Of a stretch of DNA of 64,000 nucleotides, positions 59,754 through 64,000 are shown one piece after another. The position numbers and the translations under genes are program-made. A model generated the notes under the pieces. That model was not told where the DNA came from. It did not search any database and saw nothing but the letters and a program-made list of their open reading frames with translations. The DNA lies in the NCBI GenBank assembly GCA_016208495.1, contig JACQXX010000003.1, positions 1-64,000 on the forward strand. The letters run 5' to 3'. The DNA is from Acidobacteriota bacterium. Lineage in GTDB: Bacteria; Acidobacteriota; Blastocatellia; Chloracidobacteriales; Chloracidobacteriaceae. Every line of letters starts with the position of its first letter. Within the stretch, counting starts at the first letter, position 1.

Positions 59754-61295
59754 ATGCTGAAAAACAAACTGGTGATCTGGTTCGCCACCGGGTGGTGGTT
59801 GTGTGTCATGGTGGCTGGGAATTACGTGACTGCTCAGGAATCACAGGCTTTACCAGAGCGTGAAAATCAGGTGCCACAAGCCTGGGTGGATCATCAACTG
59901 CGACCATTTCGCAAACTTGGGCCACTCCAACCGCCTGGAGTCTTTCCTTCTGTTTTTGAACGCTGGCGGATTTCGCCGCAACCCCAAATCAGGGCTGAAC
60001 TCACGTCGCCTGTTCGAGTGAGCCAAAATCTGGTGCCGTCAGACCGTGGTTCACAAGCTGAAACCCAGGCGGAACCACACCTGGCGGTCAACCCAATCAA
60101 TCCAACCAATCTGGTTGCCAGCTATCAGGACAGCCGGTTTGCCAATGGTGGCGCCGTGGCGTTGACCTATGCGACCAGTTTTGATGGTGGTCAGACATGG
60201 GTGGAAAGTGTGGTGCCCGCATTAAGTCGGGTCAATGGCGGACCGTGGGATCGAGCCAGTGACCCGTGGGTGGCATTTGGATCTGATAATCGTGTATATC
60301 TGGTCAGTTTGGTATTTCAAGAGCGGTCTCCAGAGAATGCCCTTGCTGTGAGCGCTTCGACTGATGGCGGGTTAACCTGGGGAAATCCCGTCACCGTGGT
60401 GCAGTCCATTGATGACTTTAATGACAAGGAAACCATTACTGTTGACACCAGCCCAGCCAGTCCATTTCGAGGAACTGTTTATGTCACCTGGGATGCCAAT
60501 GTGTTTGGTTCTGACGGAACCACGATTCGCCAGGAACTGGTTCTATCTCGTTCGACCGATGAGGGCCGAACCTGGAGCGACCCAATCAAGATTCGGCGTA
60601 AAGGGGCCAATGTTGGTGTGATTCCCAGAGTTGGACCAGATGGAAGCCTGTATACCGTGTGGGCGGGCGGCTCGATTCAGGGGAACCGGATCTGGCTTTT
60701 TTTCTCAAAGAGTATGGACGGCGGGCGAACCTGGTCGAAACCTAAAAAATTGCAGGAAATTACCAATCGAGGTATTGCTGGTGCCCGCACAGGCGAGTTC
60801 TTACCATCTTTCGATGTAGACCCGACCTCAGGAGAATTGTTTATTGGGTGGCAGGATGCCCGCTGGACCGGCGTTGATCAGGCCACGATCATTACCTCTC
60901 GCGATAAAGGCGAGACCTGGACCCTGCCCCGACGAGTCAGTGCTGTCACCGATGACGCTCCCTGTTTTACGGTTTCAGTCGCAACCAGCCCCACTGGTGA
61001 AGTTGCCGTAAGCTATTACAGCTTTGCCAATGATCCGGAACGACGCTTTTTGACTGACCTGTTTCTTCAGGTTTCAACCGATGGCGGAAAGACGTTTGGG
61101 GCGCCACAACAAGTAACCCCAGCTTCGTTTGATTTGCGATTTGCCGCCCAGGCACGAGGGTTCTTTCTTGGAGATTACATAGGTCTGGCTGGATCAAGTG
61201 CCGGCTTTCACTTGCTGTGGGTTGGGACTGACCTGCCATCAGCCGTTGACAACTTTCGCCGTCAGCCAGATGTGTTTTTTGCCACGGTTCCATAA
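59754..61295 (+). CDS. Secreted sialidase-fold (BNR/Asp-box) protein
   Basis: 513 residues from the ATG at 59754. The open frame continues upstream through the gltX terminator, which excludes earlier starts. A signal peptide covers ~1-28 (LVIWFATGWWLCVMVAGNYVTAQ). At least six Asp-box motifs of form S-x-D-x-G-x-T-W are visible: 'SFDGGQTW', 'STDGGLTW', 'STDEGRTW', 'SMDGGRTW', 'SRDKGETW' and 'STDGGKTF', giving a six-bladed sialidase-like propeller. Exo-sialidase activity would need an arginine triad and a FRIP motif, which I cannot confirm, so glycan binding or another hydrolase role is as likely. Confidence 0.85.
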   Translation: MLKNKLVIWFATGWWLCVMVAGNYVTAQESQALPERENQVPQAWVDHQLRPFRKLGPLQPPGVFPSVFERWRISPQPQIRAELTSPVRVSQNLVPSDRGSQAETQAEPHLAVNPINPTNLVASYQDSRFANGGAVALTYATSFDGGQTWVESVVPALSRVNGGPWDRASDPWVAFGSDNRVYLVSLVFQERSPENALAVSASTDGGLTWGNPVTVVQSIDDFNDKETITVDTSPASPFRGTVYVTWDANVFGSDGTTIRQELVLSRSTDEGRTWSDPIKIRRKGANVGVIPRVGPDGSLYTVWAGGSIQGNRIWLFFSKSMDGGRTWSKPKKLQEITNRGIAGARTGEFLPSFDVDPTSGELFIGWQDARWTGVDQATIITSRDKGETWTLPRRVSAVTDDAPCFTVSVATSPTGEVAVSYYSFANDPERRFLTDLFLQVSTDGGKTFGAPQQVTPASFDLRFAAQARGFFLGDYIGLAGSSAGFHLLWVGTDLPSAVDNFRRQPDVFFATVP

Positions 61296-61378
61296 ACCTG
61301 TACTGACCGCACAATTTCAGAAGAAGAAACCACGAAATACACGAACTACACGAAAAAAGACCTTCTTGCTTCAGGGAA

Positions 61379-61409
61379 GAAAAAAAGGCGTCACCACACT
61401 GGTGACGCC
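61379..61409 (-). terminator. Intrinsic terminator, minus strand
   Basis: A perfect 10-bp stem GGCGTCACCA/TGGTGACGCC (61387-61396 with 61400-61409), three-base loop. On the minus strand it is followed by eight T (complement of the A-run 61379-61386). It would end transcripts from the nucleotidyltransferase gene about 265 nt upstream on that strand. Confidence 0.85.
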
Positions 61410-61597
61410 CGAAAACCTGACACCATGACACCGTGACAGGTAAGACAAATTTGCTGGTCGTCAGTCATTGATAAGTCAGTAGTCAGTAGATAAAACCTGG
61501 GTTGTTGAATCCGTGGAATTCTTGAAAAGAATTGTTCGTAACTGATTCAAATAGAACCAAATCCGCTTGACAGAGAACTCAATTCCCCAATACTCAG

Positions 61598-61670
61598 CTA
61601 CTGACTACTGACTACTGACTACTGACTACTGACTACTGACTACTGACTACTGACTACTGACTACTGACTA
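61598..61670. repeat. Heptamer tandem array, unit CTACTGA (about ten copies)
   Basis: A perfect 7-bp period over 73 bp, ending 3 nt from the stop codon of the nucleotidyltransferase gene. Complementary TCAGTAG-type units occur at about 61462-61490. The rest of the 61296-61673 gap holds only the minus-strand terminator and short degenerate repeats. Confidence 0.95.
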
Positions 61671-61673
61671 CCA

Positions 61674-62186
61674 TTATTCACCAAGTGCCTCATTGATAAG
61701 TGCTTCAAAGGCTGGCACAAGATCGCTGGCGTATTGTTTGAGATAGTCCCGCACCCGTCCTTCATCAGCTCCAGCTTTCAGAAGTTCAATCACGTCAACC
61801 AGATCTTTGCGCCGTCTGGCAGTAAGTTTCATATAAATCAGCACTTCAATCGGAACAACCGCCAATCCTTCGCTCATGGGAGGGTGATCCAATACGGCTT
61901 CCAGTTGGTGTCCAAGCGAAGTCGGTGAAAGATAGTCAATCCGAATGCCCCCTACTTCAATCGGAACACCAGCTTTGAAGGCAACCAGTATCCCCTGATG
62001 GTCAAAAGCTTCTTCTCCAACCAGAAAATCAACATCAGTTGTGGCTCGAATATATCCGTGAGCCCCAACGGCAAGCCCGCCTGCCAGTGCGTGACGAATG
62101 CCAAGATAATTCAACTGGGCCGATGTCTTGAGGGCTGCTTCACGAACCTGGGGCGATACAAAGCGAAATACATCTTTAAGGTCCAT
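61674..62186 (-). CDS. Nucleotidyltransferase-fold protein
   Basis: 170 residues from the ATG at 62186; an in-frame ATG at 62231 would add 15 residues. The polymerase-beta-like nucleotidyltransferase core is visible: 'RHALAGGLAVGAHGYIRATTDVDFLVG' (~32-58), with the GG motif and the paired Asp (DVD). A third acidic position, 'IRIDYLSP', follows. The C-terminal part is helical. Relatives include AbiEii-like and MNT-type proteins, some of which act as toxin or antitoxin halves, but no HEPN or AbiEi partner is adjacent. The activity is not established. Confidence 0.78.
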   Translation of the reverse strand: MDLKDVFRFVSPQVREAALKTSAQLNYLGIRHALAGGLAVGAHGYIRATTDVDFLVGEEAFDHQGILVAFKAGVPIEVGGIRIDYLSPTSLGHQLEAVLDHPPMSEGLAVVPIEVLIYMKLTARRRKDLVDVIELLKAGADEGRVRDYLKQYASDLVPAFEALINEALGE

Positions 62187-62316
62187 AAGGTGTATTGGGC
62201 GACGGGAAATTTGAGCGTAGGAGAGATGCATAGCTCAATATAGCCTTCTTTCCACTGAATTTGAATGAGGGAAAAGTATAGCGCTCCCAGGAATTCTTTA
62301 CCTGAAAAGCCATCCT

Positions 62317-64000
62317 TCACCAAATTTCACATCCTTCACCGCGAACCATCGGTTGATTGGCCTGGCATCCAAATGCTTTGGCAAAGGCTGGCATGTTGGA
62401 AAGTGGGCCATTGATGCGGAATTTGGCGGGTGGGTGTTCGTCAGTGCTGACTTGCAACCGGAGGAATTCCGGACGGGAATTGGCTCGCCAAACCTGAGCC
62501 CATCCGAGGAAAAACCGTTGTTCGGGGGTAAATCCATCAATGTCTTTGGGGCGTGGTTTGCCAGCCAGTGACTTCTGGAAAGCGTTATAAGCCAGATTCA
62601 GCCCACCCAGGTCGGCAATACTTTCGCCGAGTACCAGTTGGCCATTTACATTCACGCCTTTTTCGACTTCATAAGTTGAGAATTGCTTTTCAATGCACCC
62701 GGCACGGGCCACAAAGCTGGTTTCGTCAGCTTTGGTCCACCAGTCTTTCAGATTGCCTTCTTTGTCAAACTGACGTCCAGAGTCATCAAACCCGTGAATG
62801 ATTTCGTGTCCAATCACGGCGCCGATTCCTCCGTAATTGATTGCATCATCGGCATTTGCGTCAAAGAACGGTGGCTGCAGAATCCCGGCCATGAACACAA
62901 TTTCGTTGAAGAGTGGGTTGTAATAGGCGTTGACTTCCTGTGGTGGTGAAAACCATTCGGTTTTATCAATCGGTTTGCCGATTTTGGCCAGATCCCGTTT
63001 GTATTCAAATTGATTGGCCGCCATCACGTTGGCCGCATAGGAGTTGCGGGTAATGGTGAGGGAAGAGAAATCACGCCATTTGTCAGGGTATCCAATTTTC
63101 GGAGTAATTGTGGCAAGTTTTTCCTGGGCTTGCTTCTTAGTCTCCGGGCTCATCCAGCTCAACGTATCAATCCGGTCGCTCAAGGCACCTGAGATATTTT
63201 TCAGGATTTCCCTGACTCGCTTTTTGGATTCCGCACTGAAGTGTTTCCGAACAAATTCCTGACCGACCGCTTCACCAAGATACTTGTGGGTCGCACTGAC
63301 GATTTTGATCCAGCGGGGTTGCTGTTCTTTGGCACCGCTCAGGTATTTGCTGTTGAACTCAAAATTCTGGTCCACAAATTTGGCCGACAGGTACGCTGCT
63401 GTGCTGTCAACCAGTTGCCACCGAAGATAGGTCTTCCAGTCATTGATGGAAATGTCGGTCATAAAGCCGTTGACCGCTTTCATAAATTCCGGCTGCGCGA
63501 CATTGACCTGGGTGAACTTGGGCGGGTTGACGACCTGGAAAAAGTGCGTCCATTTGATTGATGGCGTGAGTTTTTGGAATTCTTCCTGGGTCATCAGGTG
63601 ATAGACCGCGTTCGGGTCACGCAATTGCACTGGCGTCATGGATTTTTCGGCCAGTTTGGTTTCAATTGCCAGGATGGTTTTGGCTTTTTCGGTGGTGGAT
63701 GCCGGGTCTTCACCGATCAATTCCAGCATTTTGGCGACGTGTTTGACATACTCTTCGCGGGTTTTGACCGATTTTTCGTCGGTTTTGATGTAGTACTCCC
63801 GATTTGGCAGTCCCAATCCGCTTTGATTCACGCCAGCAATGACCTTGCTGCTGTCCTTGAGGTCTACGTCTGAGCCGAATTTAAAGGGTGTGGTCACTCC
63901 AATCGTCTGAAAGTGGGCAAAGGTTGTGAGCAACTCATCAGCATTGCGAATTCCATCAATTCGCTTTAATTCTGGCTGGAGCGGCTTGATGCCGGCGGCC
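62317..64000 (-). CDS. M13-family (neprilysin-like) metallopeptidase, N-terminus beyond window
   Basis: The frame is open to the window edge, so the visible ~560 residues lack the N-terminus and signal peptide. Diagnostic motifs: 'NAYYNPLFNEIVFMAGILQPPFF' (substrate-binding NAxY), 'VIGHEIIHGFDDSGRQFD' (HExxH zinc site), 'GESIADLGGLNLAY' (third zinc ligand Glu and stabilising Asp), and the terminal 'GEGCEIW' matching the CxxW end of the family. M13 enzymes are secreted or membrane-bound zinc endopeptidases that cleave short peptides. All catalytic residues visible here are intact. Confidence 0.95.
   Translation of the reverse strand, partial: AAGIKPLQPELKRIDGIRNADELLTTFAHFQTIGVTTPFKFGSDVDLKDSSKVIAGVNQSGLGLPNREYYIKTDEKSVKTREEYVKHVAKMLELIGEDPASTTEKAKTILAIETKLAEKSMTPVQLRDPNAVYHLMTQEEFQKLTPSIKWTHFFQVVNPPKFTQVNVAQPEFMKAVNGFMTDISINDWKTYLRWQLVDSTAAYLSAKFVDQNFEFNSKYLSGAKEQQPRWIKIVSATHKYLGEAVGQEFVRKHFSAESKKRVREILKNISGALSDRIDTLSWMSPETKKQAQEKLATITPKIGYPDKWRDFSSLTITRNSYAANVMAANQFEYKRDLAKIGKPIDKTEWFSPPQEVNAYYNPLFNEIVFMAGILQPPFFDANADDAINYGGIGAVIGHEIIHGFDDSGRQFDKEGNLKDWWTKADETSFVARAGCIEKQFSTYEVEKGVNVNGQLVLGESIADLGGLNLAYNAFQKSLAGKPRPKDIDGFTPEQRFFLGWAQVWRANSRPEFLRLQVSTDEHPPAKFRINGPLSNMPAFAKAFGCQANQPMVRGEGCEIW

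Noticed and set aside
61674-62186. Toxin-antitoxin pair
   Set aside because: Only a nucleotidyltransferase-like gene is present; no HEPN or AbiEi-type partner is adjacent on either side.

Overview
The window looks like chromosome from a Gram-negative, free-living bacterium, most likely an acidobacterium (Acidobacteriota, possibly Blastocatellia). The reasons are a VWFA protein of the type common in Acidobacteriota, several secreted beta-propellers, an M13 metallopeptidase, a Ser/Thr kinase-FHA signalling cluster and a full outer-membrane toolkit (TamA/TamB, OmpA lipoprotein, Lgt, GT9). No rRNA, tRNA, CRISPR array, prophage or intact transposase gene was seen. The taxonomic call is inference; no marker gene was compared.

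Layout. 1-6.2 kb: end of an NHL protein, then minus-strand genes for a SUMF1-domain lipoprotein, peptide deformylase, a double-ACT protein, a PD40 propeller, a PfkB kinase and an OmpA lipoprotein. 6.4-14.3 kb: an Omp85 protein with about seven POTRA repeats and a giant TamB-like partner. 14.7-23.7 kb: a secreted protein of unknown function, a VWFA protein, GT9, lgt, a glutamine-amidotransferase overlapping a receiver-kinase hybrid, thiL and a CPBP protease. 23.9-30.5 kb: an NtrY-like kinase, a pilin-like lipoprotein, a FecR protein and a GAF-GGDEF cyclase. 30.7-40.6 kb: the rod-shape cluster mreB-mreC-mreD-mrdA-rodA, then RNase E/G with a very long insertion in its S1 domain. 41.3-49.9 kb: a same-strand signalling cluster (pseudokinase-PP2C fusion, zinc-ribbon FHA protein, kinase-FHA, zinc-ribbon RDD membrane protein, FHA-GAF-SpoIIE phosphatase, Rpn-like nuclease). 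50.5-64 kb: a lipoprotein with possible cysteine-peptidase motifs, a YcxB-like protein, alaS, an SPFH/SHOCT protein with partner, a GNAT acetyltransferase, a dehydrogenase remnant, gltX, a sialidase-like protein, a lone nucleotidyltransferase and an M13 peptidase running off the end.

Two window-wide patterns stand out. First, the gaps are full of short tandem arrays with strict 7- or 8-bp periods but many different unit sequences; several begin at, or encode, the stop codon of the preceding gene. Second, at least four families of small (about 190-360 bp), non-coding, terminal-inverted-repeat elements occur, one with clear 11-bp target duplications and one with TAA duplications. Insertions repeatedly lie exactly at stop codons.

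The best candidate for a new system is the 41.3-48.9 kb cluster. A kinase-like domain that has lost every catalytic residue is fused to an apparently intact PP2C phosphatase, beside an intact kinase, three FHA domains and a second phosphatase. Four of the five proteins carry a four-cysteine zinc ribbon.
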